Positions 46,561 through 55,233 of a stretch of DNA of 64,000 nt are shown here, in pieces. This stretch comes from Enterococcus sp. 9D6_DIV0238. GTDB taxonomy: Bacteria > Bacillota > Bacilli > Lactobacillales > Enterococcaceae. Under the pieces are notes generated by a model that was not told the origin of the DNA, searched no databases, and saw nothing but the letters and a program-made list of their open reading frames with translations. Made by a program: the position numbers and the translations under genes. The stretch covers positions 1,329,501-1,393,500 of the forward strand of contig NZ_CP147246.1 in NCBI RefSeq assembly GCF_002174455.2, read 5' to 3'. Each line of letters opens with the position of its first letter. Positions within the stretch are counted from its first letter, which is position 1.

Positions 46561-46893
46561 ATGATCGAATCACTTAAATCTTTTTTTGATAACTTGCCTG
46601 TAAATCATTGGTCTAGTTTTTTGATTATTGGACTTTCTTTGATTTTTATTATTTACTCAGTCTATTTCTTCTTTAGCAAAGAGGGAAAAGATGAACGAGG
46701 AAAGAAAATCATTTCAACTGCGAGCTTTATTTCATTTATCGTTACGATAGTCCTACTATTTATTTTAGGCACTACACTTTATGACATTGTAGCCTACAAC
46801 CAAGTATCTTATTATTGGATGATCAATTTAGTGTTGCTTATTATATCAGGAGTAGAAGCTTTCGGCATTATGATTTTAAAAAAATCAAACTAA
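46561..46893 (+). CDS. Small integral membrane protein (three TM helices) paired with XRE regulator
   Basis: A 110-residue protein with three predicted TM helices (about 18-38, 55-76 and 84-105) and a short charged loop, KEGKDERGKKII, after the first. AAGGAAAGG precedes the ATG. It resembles DUF2178/DUF3796-type small membrane proteins that sit next to XRE regulators; the function is unknown. The end of the gene overlaps the first of three 11 bp direct repeats. It is probably co-transcribed with the regulator. Confidence 0.72.
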   Translation: MIESLKSFFDNLPVNHWSSFLIIGLSLIFIIYSVYFFFSKEGKDERGKKIISTASFISFIVTIVLLFILGTTLYDIVAYNQVSYYWMINLVLLIISGVEAFGIMILKKSN

Positions 46894-46913
46894 AATCAAA
46901 CTAAAATCAAACT
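46881..46913. repeat. Three perfect 11 bp direct repeats
   Basis: AAAATCAAACT occurs three times without interruption, starting in the last codons of the membrane protein gene and running into the terminator. Slippage products of this kind vary in number between strains. Confidence 0.9.
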
Positions 46914-46914
46914 A

Positions 46915-46944
46915 AAAAAGAACTAGGATCATCTAGTTCTTTTT
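46915..46944. terminator. Bidirectional terminator between the XRE pair and the lanthipeptide precursor
   Basis: AAAAAGAACTAG and CTAGTTCTTTTT flank a six-base loop. On the minus strand it is eight bases after the precursor stop codon. Confidence 0.92.
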
Positions 46945-46951
46945 CTTATTT

Positions 46952-47119
46952 TTAGAAGCATATCAGAACAGTCCACCAACCAATAGCAGTCTCATTTTCT
47001 TCTTTTTGCTCCATCATATCGTCAGTCCGTTTACTTCTTTCAAATGAAGCGCCAACAACCGCATCCACTTTTTTCGTATCTTTTGCTGTTTCCATTTTTT
47101 CAATAGATAATTTTCTCAT
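46952..47119 (-). CDS. Putative class II lanthipeptide precursor (55 aa) next to lanM
   Basis: ATG at 47119 with AAGGGGGAG upstream and a near-perfect promoter at 47153-47181. The 55-residue product begins MRKLSIEKMETAKDTKKVDA and continues VVGASFERSKRTDDMMEQKE, then ENETAIGWWTVLICF. VVGA at 21-24 fits a class II leader cleavage motif (GG/GA), which would leave a 31-residue core with Ser25, Ser29, Thr32, Thr44, Thr50 and a single Cys54. The only possible thioether acceptor is Cys54, for example with Thr50 (a TVLIC ring). The location 80 bp downstream of lanM and the lack of any other function support the call; the small number of Cys residues is unusual. Homology is not recognised. Confidence 0.68.
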   Translation of the reverse strand: MRKLSIEKMETAKDTKKVDAVVGASFERSKRTDDMMEQKEENETAIGWWTVLICF

Positions 47120-47152
47120 GATATTTTTTCTCCCCCTTATCTTAATAATTTG

Positions 47153-47181
47153 ATTATAAGATGTTCCACTAAATAAGTAAA
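47153..47181 (-). promoter_or_regulatory. Promoter of the lanthipeptide precursor gene
   Basis: On the minus strand TTTACT, a 17 nt spacer and a perfect TATAAT, placed just after the lanM stop codon and 33 nt before the precursor ATG. It lets the peptide be made in excess over its enzyme. Confidence 0.82.
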
Positions 47182-47199
47182 GTTCTTTTTTCAGATTGT

Positions 47200-50091
47200 T
47201 TATTGGATAAATAAGACTGACGGAACTTCATATACGTTAAATATTCGCAATAATTGGTACCCAATTCCAGCTAAGCCGCCAAAGAGACTGATTGGATAAC
47301 TTTCAGTATCAGTCTTCAAGTTGAAGCTCTTTTTGTTTAATAACAAATTATTATCTGTATAATCTTCGACATTCCCAGCTGCTCCATGACATAAGCAATC
47401 ATTTTGGGATGGTAGTCTCTTCATTTTTTCTATAGGAAAATCGATCTGAAGCATCTCACAAACATGCCTTATCCCTAATGAACCACGACACCATGAATCA
47501 TTTTTTATATCCTCTATCGCTAATTTTTCTGTAAATTTTTCTTTATACCATAAAAGAATAGTTTCTGCTTTTTTATCTTGTAATACTCGACTTGCCTGAT
47601 ACACACCATACAAAACGCCAGCATATCCATGAGCAAAACCGTTATCTGTCATTTCCTGACACGTCATTGAGTACATATATTTTGCAAGCACTTGTTTAGC
47701 TAACGGGAGCTTCAGTGCTTGATAAATCGCTGCCACTACCGCAAGCAAGCTACTTCTTCCATAGATCCACTCACTTTGTTGATTATTTTGCGAATTTGAA
47801 TTAAGTAGCAACACTTCTAGATTGTCCTCTAAATATTGTCGATATTTTTCATCGCCAAGCAATCTATAGGCGTAAAAAGCTATGGTAAGACGCATTCCTT
47901 CAGAGAAAAAGGCGCTCTCATAAACTTCTTCAGTATCCTCAGAATCAAAAATCTCTTTTTCCAGCAAATCGATCACACGTTGATACATTTTTTTAGGAAC
48001 ATAGTGATTAAGGTAAACAAAAAATAAATAGATTCCGCTGCCCCCCTCATAAAGATCTTTCCCTGGATAGGAAACGACTACGTCATGATCATCAGCGGGC
48101 AAAATAGATAACCAGTCTATCGTTTGCCTTTTTGTATCTATGGCAAGTTGCTCAATTATTTTATCTCCAATATCTGCGGCTCTTTTTAGCAATGGCTCTT
48201 GAACAGCTGAATTCTTCTCTGGAATCTCAATTTTCTGTAAATCATATTCCAGCATCTCAAGACTTTCTTTCAATAAAAGATAGGAAAACTGGCTGGTTGT
48301 TTTGGTGATTTGTTCCATATGGGCCACAGTCTCTTGTAAAGGAGAATATTTTAGCATCTGTCGAAATTCTTGGCCATTCGCGTAAATACTCGTCGAAGAA
48401 GTATTCGCTGTAAAAAAAGGAATATCGTGCACTAACAATGACTCGACCTCAGTAGAAATAAGTGCTTTCGGTACGACCTTACTAGCCCAGACATTTTCGA
48501 TCACCTTTTCTCGTTCGATGTAGTTGGACATACAATCTGTATGCAGCGTAAAATTCAATAAATTTCCGTAATCCTGAGTATCTCTGTAAATCAGACGAAT
48601 TTGTACCCCTGAAAAAAGTTCCTTAACTTTTTTTATGAAAACGGCTTTATTCTTAAGCAAAAGTGTGTTCATCTCTTTAAACGCCGACAGGATAACTTTC
48701 CGGTACTTATGATAATCCACTTCAATGCCATTTAGAGCTGGAATATTTTTAGCTGCTGGCATGTAGGCTTCTTCTAAATGGAACGCAATTTCACTTGAAT
48801 ACTCTTCTTTTAATCGACTGACTTTTTGAGGTAATTTTTGCTTCGTGCCTGATAATGCATCAAGTTCTACTTCCCGCTTCCACTGCTTTCTTTGTGGGAT
48901 CAAGCCTGTTACAAGCACTGAGTTTTTTTCTATTCTTAATTGCCGAGTGTTTTTCTTTGTATGAAGTATCTCCGGACGAATTAGCGTTTCTACATCGATT
49001 AAAACTGGCTGATTTCCGTGTGCGATCACGTTTTCCATATGCAGATCCGTTGCACCTAGCCAGTAAGTCAATGCCAATAATCTGCCGTACTGTTGATAAA
49101 ACTCAACAACCTCATTTTCCTTTGTACATTCTTTATAACTGACCTTTTCCTCGATTGTAAAATCAGGCTGGACTAAACGCTGGACCTTGTAAAATGATGC
49201 TGTTTTGTCTATTTCTTCCACATAGGTCAACAGCTCATTAAACCGTTCGCCGATCTTTAATTCTTTGAACTTAAATACTAAAGGAACGTCTCCTAATCGA
49301 AACTGGATCACTGTTTTTCCTCGTTCATGGCTATCCCCTTGCCCCACTAAAACCTCTGTCAATTTAAAAGGGGAGTCCACCTGAAAAAGTTCAACTAGCT
49401 GTTCTGCCGAATGGCTCAAAGAAGCAAGAAAAGTTTCAATTACCTCACAGGCAAATGTCAATCTGATAGCTAAAAGTCGAGCCAAGGTCGGGTATTCTGC
49501 AAAAAACAAAAAAGTTCGTTCTTTATCCCCAAGAAATTCTTTAATATAGCTGACAAATTCCGCTTCTTTCGATTCTCCCTTTAGTTGATATTCCTCTATC
49601 ATTTGATGAACATCCCATGCAAGCGTTTTTTGAGAAATAAAAAAGAATTCTTTTCTCAACTGGTCAACTAAATCACTGATCACTTCCTCTGTTATATGGA
49701 TTTCTGAATATTTCTCAGTCAAGGTACGAATATGTTTTTCGTAAAAAGCTAAATGGAAACGTAACGCAGCACTTAAATTTAGTTCCTTAAGCGGGATTTC
49801 ATCTGTAAATAACTGTTGATGCATTCGGAACCACTGACTCTTTTCGATTTCTGGTAGCAATTGTTTCGCCCGTTCTTCAGTAAAGGGGAGAAAAGCTCTA
49901 CTAAACAGATGCTCATCGTAGGAATATTGCTTGAGCATTGTATTAAAATCAGCTGGTGTTAACAAGCTTTTTCGTCCCTGCCATTTCTTTAAGAACTGTT
50001 TATCTTCTTCGTCATCTATCTTCAAATCTTTCCAGCATTGAATCCTTTCTGAAATCGTCGTCGCATAACTATACGTTATCTCTTCAATCAT
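47200..50091 (-). CDS. lanM: Class II lanthipeptide synthetase LanM
   Basis: A 963-residue bifunctional enzyme. The N-terminal DUF4135 dehydratase (about 100-650) contains the kinase-like lyase/ATP segment GATDLHMENVIAHGNQPVLI (about 345-365), needed to phosphorylate and eliminate Ser/Thr. The C-terminal LanC-like cyclase (about 690-963) keeps the zinc ligands: Cys in WCRGSLG (about 865) and Cys-His in CLCHGAAG (about 899), plus NGFAHGYAGVLYG. All catalytic marks appear intact. GGAGAG precedes the ATG. No lanT/lanP transporter-protease, immunity or two-component genes lie nearby, so export must use a distant transporter or the product may act otherwise. The neighbours are spx upstream (divergent) and the precursor downstream. 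Confidence 0.93.
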   Translation of the reverse strand: MIEEITYSYATTISERIQCWKDLKIDDEEDKQFLKKWQGRKSLLTPADFNTMLKQYSYDEHLFSRAFLPFTEERAKQLLPEIEKSQWFRMHQQLFTDEIPLKELNLSAALRFHLAFYEKHIRTLTEKYSEIHITEEVISDLVDQLRKEFFFISQKTLAWDVHQMIEEYQLKGESKEAEFVSYIKEFLGDKERTFLFFAEYPTLARLLAIRLTFACEVIETFLASLSHSAEQLVELFQVDSPFKLTEVLVGQGDSHERGKTVIQFRLGDVPLVFKFKELKIGERFNELLTYVEEIDKTASFYKVQRLVQPDFTIEEKVSYKECTKENEVVEFYQQYGRLLALTYWLGATDLHMENVIAHGNQPVLIDVETLIRPEILHTKKNTRQLRIEKNSVLVTGLIPQRKQWKREVELDALSGTKQKLPQKVSRLKEEYSSEIAFHLEEAYMPAAKNIPALNGIEVDYHKYRKVILSAFKEMNTLLLKNKAVFIKKVKELFSGVQIRLIYRDTQDYGNLLNFTLHTDCMSNYIEREKVIENVWASKVVPKALISTEVESLLVHDIPFFTANTSSTSIYANGQEFRQMLKYSPLQETVAHMEQITKTTSQFSYLLLKESLEMLEYDLQKIEIPEKNSAVQEPLLKRAADIGDKIIEQLAIDTKRQTIDWLSILPADDHDVVVSYPGKDLYEGGSGIYLFFVYLNHYVPKKMYQRVIDLLEKEIFDSEDTEEVYESAFFSEGMRLTIAFYAYRLLGDEKYRQYLEDNLEVLLLNSNSQNNQQSEWIYGRSSLLAVVAAIYQALKLPLAKQVLAKYMYSMTCQEMTDNGFAHGYAGVLYGVYQASRVLQDKKAETILLWYKEKFTEKLAIEDIKNDSWCRGSLGIRHVCEMLQIDFPIEKMKRLPSQNDCLCHGAAGNVEDYTDNNLLLNKKSFNLKTDTESYPISLFGGLAGIGYQLLRIFNVYEVPSVLFIQ

Positions 50092-50375
50092 TTTTTTCTC
50101 TCCTTGATCGTATCATACCTTAATAATAATAAAAAAATAGTTAAAATACTATGCTAATTTTATTTTATCGAAGAGCTTGTTACTTTATTTCGAGTCAAAT
50201 GGAATATTCTTTCTCGTTTTTCCCTCTCCTATCATCAGTTTTAAAGATAACAGAATAAAAGTCCAAGATAACTTGTTAAAGCAACTGATTCCTATAAAAA
50301 ATAACACTAAAATCAAGATATTTATTTATTTCTCTCTTTTGATAGAAATAATCAGCCATTTCGCAAGCATTTATT
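50092..50375. other. AT-rich intergenic region between lanM and spx
   Basis: Divergent promoter region. A TATGAT -10-like sequence lies about 30 nt upstream of lanM without a good -35. I find no second precursor gene; the few short frames lack ribosome binding sites. Confidence 0.5.
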
Positions 50376-50404
50376 TTGTGAATTTTGTACTTTTAGTATA
50401 TTAT
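50376..50404 (+). promoter_or_regulatory. spx promoter
   Basis: TTGTGA, a 17 nt spacer and TATTAT, about 48 nt before the spx start codon. Confidence 0.65.
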
Positions 50405-50451
50405 AGTTGTTAAGAGGTATGTACCAATATTTTCGAAAGGATATGAAATTT

Positions 50452-50850
50452 ATGTTAAAACTCTATACGACAAATAGTTGCACATCATGTAGAAAAGCGA
50501 GAAAATGGCTGATCGACCATGAGATTCCATTTGAAGAAAAAAACTTTGGCACTACACCTATTACCTTAGATGAACTTAAAAATATATTAATTCTTACAGA
50601 AGAAGGAACTGAAGATATTATTTCGATTCGTTCTAAAATCTTTCAAAAATTAGCGATAGATATCAATGAATTACCTTTACACGAGCTTTTAGAGCTAGTC
50701 AAAGATAATCCAGGTCTTTTACGTCGTCCAATCATGATCGATGAAAAAAGACTGCAAATTGGATTCAATGAAGATGAAATTCGTTGCTTCCTACCGAGAT
50801 CCGTTCGTAAAAGAGAATTATCTCAAACATTACTACTAAGCGGCTTATAA
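50452..50850 (+). CDS. spx: Spx family transcriptional regulator
   Basis: A 132-residue ArsC-fold protein with the redox switch CTSC (in TNSCTSCRKARKWL) and the signature RSKIFQKL, NPGLLRRPIMIDEKRLQIGFNEDEIRCFLPR. It is almost identical in pattern to housekeeping Spx, which binds the RNA polymerase alpha subunit and directs the disulfide-stress response. The start at 50452 is used because GAAAGG lies 11 nt upstream; in-frame codons at 50407 and 50443 are poorly spaced. Lactic acid bacteria often carry several spx paralogues, so this may be one of more than one. Confidence 0.94.
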   Translation: MLKLYTTNSCTSCRKARKWLIDHEIPFEEKNFGTTPITLDELKNILILTEEGTEDIISIRSKIFQKLAIDINELPLHELLELVKDNPGLLRRPIMIDEKRLQIGFNEDEIRCFLPRSVRKRELSQTLLLSGL

Positions 50851-50870
50851 CTATTACTACCTCGAATCCA

Positions 50871-50923
50871 AAAAAACTCATCGACTGCTTTCCTTAAAAG
50901 AACAAGCAGTCGATGAGTTTTTT
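50871..50923. terminator. Bidirectional terminator between spx and queA
   Basis: AAAAAACTCATCGACTGCTT and its exact complement flank a 13 nt loop, giving A- and T-runs on either side. Confidence 0.94.
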
Positions 50924-50926
50924 ATA

Positions 50927-51967
50927 TTATTTCACGAACATTGCATCTCCAAAACTAAAGAAGCGATAGCGTTCATTTATAGCATGATGATAAGCAGCTA
51001 ATGTCAAATCACGTCCAGCAAATGCACTGACCAGCATTACTAATGTGGACTTCGGTAAATGGAAGTTCGTTGAAAAAGCTTGAACGATCTTAAACTCATA
51101 ACCTGGTGTGATAAAAATATCTGTCCAGCCACTGTCTGCTTTGATCTGTCCATCAAATTTTGTACCGATCGTTTCTAGCGTACGAATAGAGGTCGTTCCA
51201 ACTGCAATAATTTTTCCACCCTGTTGCCGAACCTCATTCAACTGTTCTGCAGCCGTTTCTGTCAACCGATAAAATTCGCTGTGCATTTCATGTTCAGCGA
51301 TATTTTCTACATTGACTGGACGAAATGTTCCTAGACCAACATGTAAGGTCAAATAGACTAGCTTCACACCCTTTGCCTGTATCTTCTGAAGTAATTCTTG
51401 TGTGAAGTGTAAACCAGCCGTAGGTGCAGCGGCAGAGCCGTTCTCTTTTGCATACACTGTTTGATATCGTTCTGGATCTTCTAAGCGTTCTTTGATATAC
51501 GGCGGTAGAGGCATCTCTCCTAAGGATTCCAAAATCTCTAGGAAAATCCCATCATAAGTAAAATCAACGATTCGTCCGCCATGCTCCAGCTCTTCAACAA
51601 CGGTCGCTTTCAAACGTCCATCACCAAAATGAATCTCAGTGCCTTTTTTAGCTCTTTTGGCGGGTTTGATCAATGTTTCCCAAGTATCTCCTTCTGTATT
51701 CGTTAAAAGAAGTACTTCTAAATGTCCGCCTGTATCAGGTTTTTCTCCATATAAACGTGCAGGCAGCACGCGTGTATCATTCATAACTAAAGCATCACCG
51801 GCGTTCAATTCATCAATGATGTCATGAAAATGTTTATCTTCTATTTCTTTTGTTTCACGGTTCAAAACTAAAAGTCGTGAGCTTGTCCGATCTTTCAGCG
51901 GTGTTTGAGCAATTAGTTCTTCTGGTAAATCAAAATCAAAATCTTCTGTACTAAGCATATTTGTCAC
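50927..51967 (-). CDS. queA: S-adenosylmethionine:tRNA ribosyltransferase-isomerase
   Basis: A 346-residue QueA that transfers the ribosyl group of SAM to preQ1-modified tRNA to give epoxyqueuosine, the substrate of QueH. The family pattern is complete: [56 protein letters not shown] and the C-terminal [19 protein letters not shown]. It appears monocistronic, with a terminator shared with spx. tgt and queH, which act just before and after it, are 30 and 13 kb away. Confidence 0.96.
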   Translation of the reverse strand: MTNMLSTEDFDFDLPEELIAQTPLKDRTSSRLLVLNRETKEIEDKHFHDIIDELNAGDALVMNDTRVLPARLYGEKPDTGGHLEVLLLTNTEGDTWETLIKPAKRAKKGTEIHFGDGRLKATVVEELEHGGRIVDFTYDGIFLEILESLGEMPLPPYIKERLEDPERYQTVYAKENGSAAAPTAGLHFTQELLQKIQAKGVKLVYLTLHVGLGTFRPVNVENIAEHEMHSEFYRLTETAAEQLNEVRQQGGKIIAVGTTSIRTLETIGTKFDGQIKADSGWTDIFITPGYEFKIVQAFSTNFHLPKSTLVMLVSAFAGRDLTLAAYHHAINERYRFFSFGDAMFVK

Positions 51968-52111
51968 TCTTTCTACTTGATTTGTCTTGGCTATTCTAAC
52001 ATTTTTTACTCTATCTGGCTATGAAGAAAGCAGCACACATAACAAAAACAGTACGACTAGCTTTTCAGTACAGATGATCAAGTCTAGCTTCTGCTCAGTA
52101 AACAAATGAAA

Positions 52112-52200
52112 ATATGGACAGCTATAACCCAAGATGAGCTAAAAGTGATTCTACGACAATTCTCTTTTATTCATCTAAAAATGGCTATCCCTGTCCATAT
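52112..52200. repeat. 89 bp hairpin-forming inverted repeat (SL1)
   Basis: ATATGGACAG at 52112-52121 and CTGTCCATAT at 52191-52200 are exact complements. Inside them GATGA/TCATC and AAAAG/CTTTT also pair. It belongs to the gene-free 51968-52734 region and no ORF explains it. Confidence 0.7.
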
Positions 52201-52222
52201 CACTGAATGATCAAAGATCAGT

Positions 52223-52268
52223 TGAATCGGATCGAACATTACCACCTAAACGTTGATCATCCGATTCA
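52223..52268. repeat. 46 bp inverted repeat (SL2)
   Basis: TGAATCGGAT (52223-52232) and ATCCGATTCA (52259-52268) are exact complements, extended inside by GATC-GATC pairing. Confidence 0.7.
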
Positions 52269-52289
52269 GGATATTCTTGACCGTTCATG

Positions 52290-52372
52290 AAAGTGTAAAA
52301 TCAAGAACAGCTGATTACTTTAGGACTGTCGGCTTCAATCCTAAAGCATCCATCCTACAGATTTTACACTTT
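52290..52372. repeat. 83 bp nested inverted repeat (SL3)
   Basis: Outer arms AAAGTGTAAAATC (52290-52302) and GATTTTACACTTT (52360-52372), inner arms CTTTAGGA (52318-52325) and TCCTAAAG (52339-52346). The 13 bp terminal inverted repeats give it the look of a MITE-like element, but I see no target-site duplication. Confidence 0.65.
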
Positions 52373-52389
52373 CCAGATAGAAACAAACG

Positions 52390-52420
52390 AAAAAAGGTGT
52401 TGGCAAACTACACCAACACC
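52390..52420 (-). terminator. Terminator-like hairpin on the minus strand
   Basis: GGTGTTGG and CCAACACC flank a nine-base loop; on the minus strand a six-T run follows. It could end read-through from the TPR gene or an unrecognised minus-strand RNA. Confidence 0.7.
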
Positions 52421-52512
52421 ATTGCATGTTCAGTAAATAAGCATCACACAGCCACCTAGCTCTATATGAAGAAAGTCCTAGATATTTTCCTCAAAATTGA
52501 GTAAAATGGAGA

Positions 52513-52616
52513 GTGTTGATGTTATACATTAACACGGGCAACTTGATTGGTCAGCCTTTTCTGACTTCTCAGGGCTTCATAAATCAGCGCCAACTGATTT
52601 GTGAAGTGCCTTTTTT
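52513..52616 (+). ncRNA. Candidate ~105 nt small RNA with terminator
   Basis: Three hairpins in a row: GTGTTGATG/CATTAACAC (52513-52535), GTCAG/CTGAC (about 52551-52565), and GGCTTCATAAATCAG with CTGATTTGTGAAGTGCC (52573-52610), the last followed by TTTTTT, a strong Rho-independent terminator. No plus-strand gene ends here, so the terminator must belong to an RNA starting upstream. TTGAGT/TTATAC (52498-52527) is a possible but poor promoter. Confidence 0.5.
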
Positions 52617-52734
52617 ATTTTATTCGTTTCTATCTACTACTCATTTTAAAGAAAAACAATTTCATAGTCAACAAACTGTCAGAATAATTTCTATTTATTT
52701 CATTTTTTTCATGACCTTTATAATTTTTACCAAC

Positions 52735-53247
52735 TTAAAAAGTGGATGTATCAAGATAATCACCATAAGACCAAATGGACTCCTCAGATGGATCTGTTTT
52801 GCTCTGCTTTTTCATTTTTTTAAGTGCTGTTCCACTTTGCTTTTCTGTCTTTATCTCATCGATCAAAAATCCCCAATGATTCTTTTTCTTCGCCTGAATG
52901 ATATCTGTGTAATCGATCATATTTCTTTTCAGCCATTTTTTACGATTTGTCTCATAGCCAAATTCAGTATGGAAAATTTCATCCTTCAGCAACACATATT
53001 TGGCCGAAGAATCCATTCCTGCTGCCATGCGATAAAGCTGGTCTGCTTCTTCAAAACATTGCTCTTCATTATAGATATCGCCTAAATGAACAAGCGCATT
53101 GAAACAATCATTGAATCGAACACCGCCATGTTTCATACTTCCTTCAATAACCAATTTAAAAAAATAGACTGCTTGCTTATAATCTTTAGCTTCCATAGCC
53201 TGTTCCCCATACTTAAACCACTTTTTGATTTTTCCTTTATTAAACAT
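52735..53247 (-). CDS. TPR-like protein
   Basis: A 170-residue soluble protein with tetratricopeptide-type helices in the first 80 residues (YGEQAMEAKDYKQAVYFFKLVIEGS and ALVHLGDIYNEEQCFEEADQLYRMAAG). The second half is basic (KKWLKRNMIDY, ALKKMKKQSKTD) and has no recognised domain. TPR modules mediate protein-protein contacts; no partner is obvious. It is preceded by the PadR/DUF4097 pair on the same strand, about 115 bp away, and is probably transcribed separately. Confidence 0.72.
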   Translation of the reverse strand: MFNKGKIKKWFKYGEQAMEAKDYKQAVYFFKLVIEGSMKHGGVRFNDCFNALVHLGDIYNEEQCFEEADQLYRMAAGMDSSAKYVLLKDEIFHTEFGYETNRKKWLKRNMIDYTDIIQAKKKNHWGFLIDEIKTEKQSGTALKKMKKQSKTDPSEESIWSYGDYLDTSTF

Positions 53248-53362
53248 ATGCTCTCCTTATGATACTCGTCATTTTGCTTTATACATTAGAAAGTGGAATC
53301 AGACTAGACTCAATCTAACTCCACTTTCCCTATGTGTATATAAATAGTTATATTTCTTAGAG

Positions 53363-54916
53363 TTACTCTACTTTTTTCAAAATCTTGACATCACCAGTTT
53401 TTGATTGGACATCAATACTATATTTGCCAGAAGGTACTTTTGAAAAATCATTTTTTATTTCCCCTGTTCCTGTGCTCGCTGTGACTTTCACTGCTTGAGC
53501 AGGATCTTGAAGCCACTTAATAAAGCCGGAATGACTGGATACTTTGGCGTTTACTTTACTATCTTGAATCGAAATGATCGGTCCAGAAATATTTTCTATT
53601 TCCAGCTCTCCTTTATTCTCCTCTGAAACGATTTTGCCTTTTTCATTGCTCATCAGTAGATCACCTTTTGTTCTCTTAACAATGACCTGTCCATCTGTAG
53701 CCGTTGCTTTTAGTTTCTTTGTCTCAGTATCTTCCAAAATCATTCGACCAGAATGGTTGTTCAATACGATATTATCTGAGCGTAAGAATTTCAAAATAGA
53801 CAGTCCGCTGTTGCCGTCGATCGTCAAATCACCCAGCATTCCCGTAATAACAGTCTTTCCAGAGTCACTTTTCACCGCTAGATTCATTGCAGATTCTTCA
53901 ATGATCACATCTCCAAAATCGCTTTTCACATGACCTTCATCTGCAATAATATTCTTAGCATAGACGTCTCCTGAAGTTAAATCCAAATCAAAATTTTTCG
54001 TCTGAATGTCCAGTAAGCGTAAATCTCCTTGACTTAGACCTAAGTGAAAATCATCAAGAATCGTTCCCTTTGGGATAAAAAACATCACTTCTGAACGCCC
54101 TGTTTTAGTGAATGTATCAAAGATATTCTCTTCATCAAGGGTCAAATCGACCTTGTTTTTGTAAGAACCTTTTTCGATCTTTTGGATATCACTTTCTTTA
54201 AATCTTCCCTTAACCATCAAACTTGGCTTTTCTGTGCTAGAAACCTCCACAGTTGTGATTTCGACATCTGCATCTGAATCAAAACTAAATGAAGCATTCT
54301 TACTAGAAGAAAGTTCGATCTCCTTATAATACTGTCTACCTGTATACATCAAACGATCTGTGAGAGAAAATACCAACAATACCCCTAGACCTAATACTAA
54401 CGCTGCTGTAGAGAAGATATTTATCAACTTTTTCTTTTCAATGAACCAGCTCTTTACTACTTGAAGGATCAATGCTGCTGTTAAAAAACAAAGAACCAAC
54501 GGAATACCAGCAAGATTTTTTTCTTCAAGCAGTTCTTTGATTATATAGATGAGAAAAAAAGAAAATTCTGCCACTAACAAAAGTAATATCAATGGTTTTA
54601 ACACTTTAATCACCGTCTTTAATAACTTTTGCATTCTCTTTTTCTGTGTTTGAATAAAAACATCTTGAATCTCTTCCCGAGGAACAACAGATGTTTTCGC
54701 ATTGATTGCAGCATCTAAACTTAGATCTGCGTAATAATCAGCCGCAATTTCCTGCGGTGAAGCAAGTCTGGCTACAACTTCGGCTTCTGTTTGTCCATCT
54801 TCCAAACACACAGCCAACTGCTCCAGTAGATCTTCTTTCAACTCATTGAATTCTTCTATATCTTCTTCAGCAAAAGCAGCTTTTAGCTGGTCTAAATATT
54901 CCTCCATCGTACTCAC
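53363..54916 (-). CDS. HAAS/DUF1700 and DUF4097 domain membrane protein
   Basis: A 517-residue protein. Residues 1-70 match the HAAS/DUF1700 helix bundle (MEEYLDQLKAAFAEED, then ARLASPQEIAADYYADL), which occurs with PadR regulators. About 95-190 hold four hydrophobic segments, and about 200-517 form a beta-helical DUF4097 domain with the repeating pattern of GDVYAKNIIADEGHVKSDFG and SDSGKTVITG. Such proteins resemble LiaG and other envelope-stress factors. It overlaps the padR stop/start by one base, so the PadR protein is likely its regulator. Function is inferred from this pairing. Confidence 0.82.
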   Translation of the reverse strand: MSTMEEYLDQLKAAFAEEDIEEFNELKEDLLEQLAVCLEDGQTEAEVVARLASPQEIAADYYADLSLDAAINAKTSVVPREEIQDVFIQTQKKRMQKLLKTVIKVLKPLILLLLVAEFSFFLIYIIKELLEEKNLAGIPLVLCFLTAALILQVVKSWFIEKKKLINIFSTAALVLGLGVLLVFSLTDRLMYTGRQYYKEIELSSSKNASFSFDSDADVEITTVEVSSTEKPSLMVKGRFKESDIQKIEKGSYKNKVDLTLDEENIFDTFTKTGRSEVMFFIPKGTILDDFHLGLSQGDLRLLDIQTKNFDLDLTSGDVYAKNIIADEGHVKSDFGDVIIEESAMNLAVKSDSGKTVITGMLGDLTIDGNSGLSILKFLRSDNIVLNNHSGRMILEDTETKKLKATATDGQVIVKRTKGDLLMSNEKGKIVSEENKGELEIENISGPIISIQDSKVNAKVSSHSGFIKWLQDPAQAVKVTASTGTGEIKNDFSKVPSGKYSIDVQSKTGDVKILKKVE

Positions 54917-55233
54917 TAATCTGCCCTCCTCAACTCGTTTACTTGATCAACAAACTCGTCCCAATCATGTTCCAAAAGTGCCAAATATTCTTGTCCCTTA
55001 TCTGTTATCTGATAATACTTTCTAGAAGGTCCATCGGGTGATTCTTTGGCATAAATAATGCAGTAGGACTCTTTGACTAACCGACGCAACACCGGATAAA
55101 GTGCCCCTTCAGTAATTGGTATAAATTGATTTACTCGTTGTGTTAACTCATAGCCGTAGCGATCTTCCTTTTGGATAAAATGAAGCACACACATCTCTAA
55201 AGCACCTTTTTTAAACTGGCTTGAAGCCCTCAT
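54916..55233 (-). CDS. PadR family transcriptional regulator
   Basis: A 105-residue winged-helix regulator of the short PadR type: FKKGALEMCVLHFIQKEDRYGYELTQRV, then TEGALYPVLRRLVKESY and GPSRKYYQITDKGQEYL. The stop codon overlaps the start of the HAAS/DUF4097 gene, the usual operon organisation of PadR-HAAS pairs. It probably represses its own operon and responds to envelope stress or drugs. No convincing operator was found upstream. Confidence 0.93.
   Translation of the reverse strand: MRASSQFKKGALEMCVLHFIQKEDRYGYELTQRVNQFIPITEGALYPVLRRLVKESYCIIYAKESPDGPSRKYYQITDKGQEYLALLEHDWDEFVDQVNELRRAD

Noticed and set aside
50177..50413. 78-codon open frame between lanM and spx, considered as a second lanthipeptide precursor
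   Set aside because: Wrong strand for the lanM unit, no ribosome binding site, no leader motif, and it overlaps the spx promoter.
52253..52459. 68-codon open frame in the gene-free region near queA
   Set aside because: It runs through several perfect inverted repeats, has no ribosome binding site and shows no recognisable protein features.
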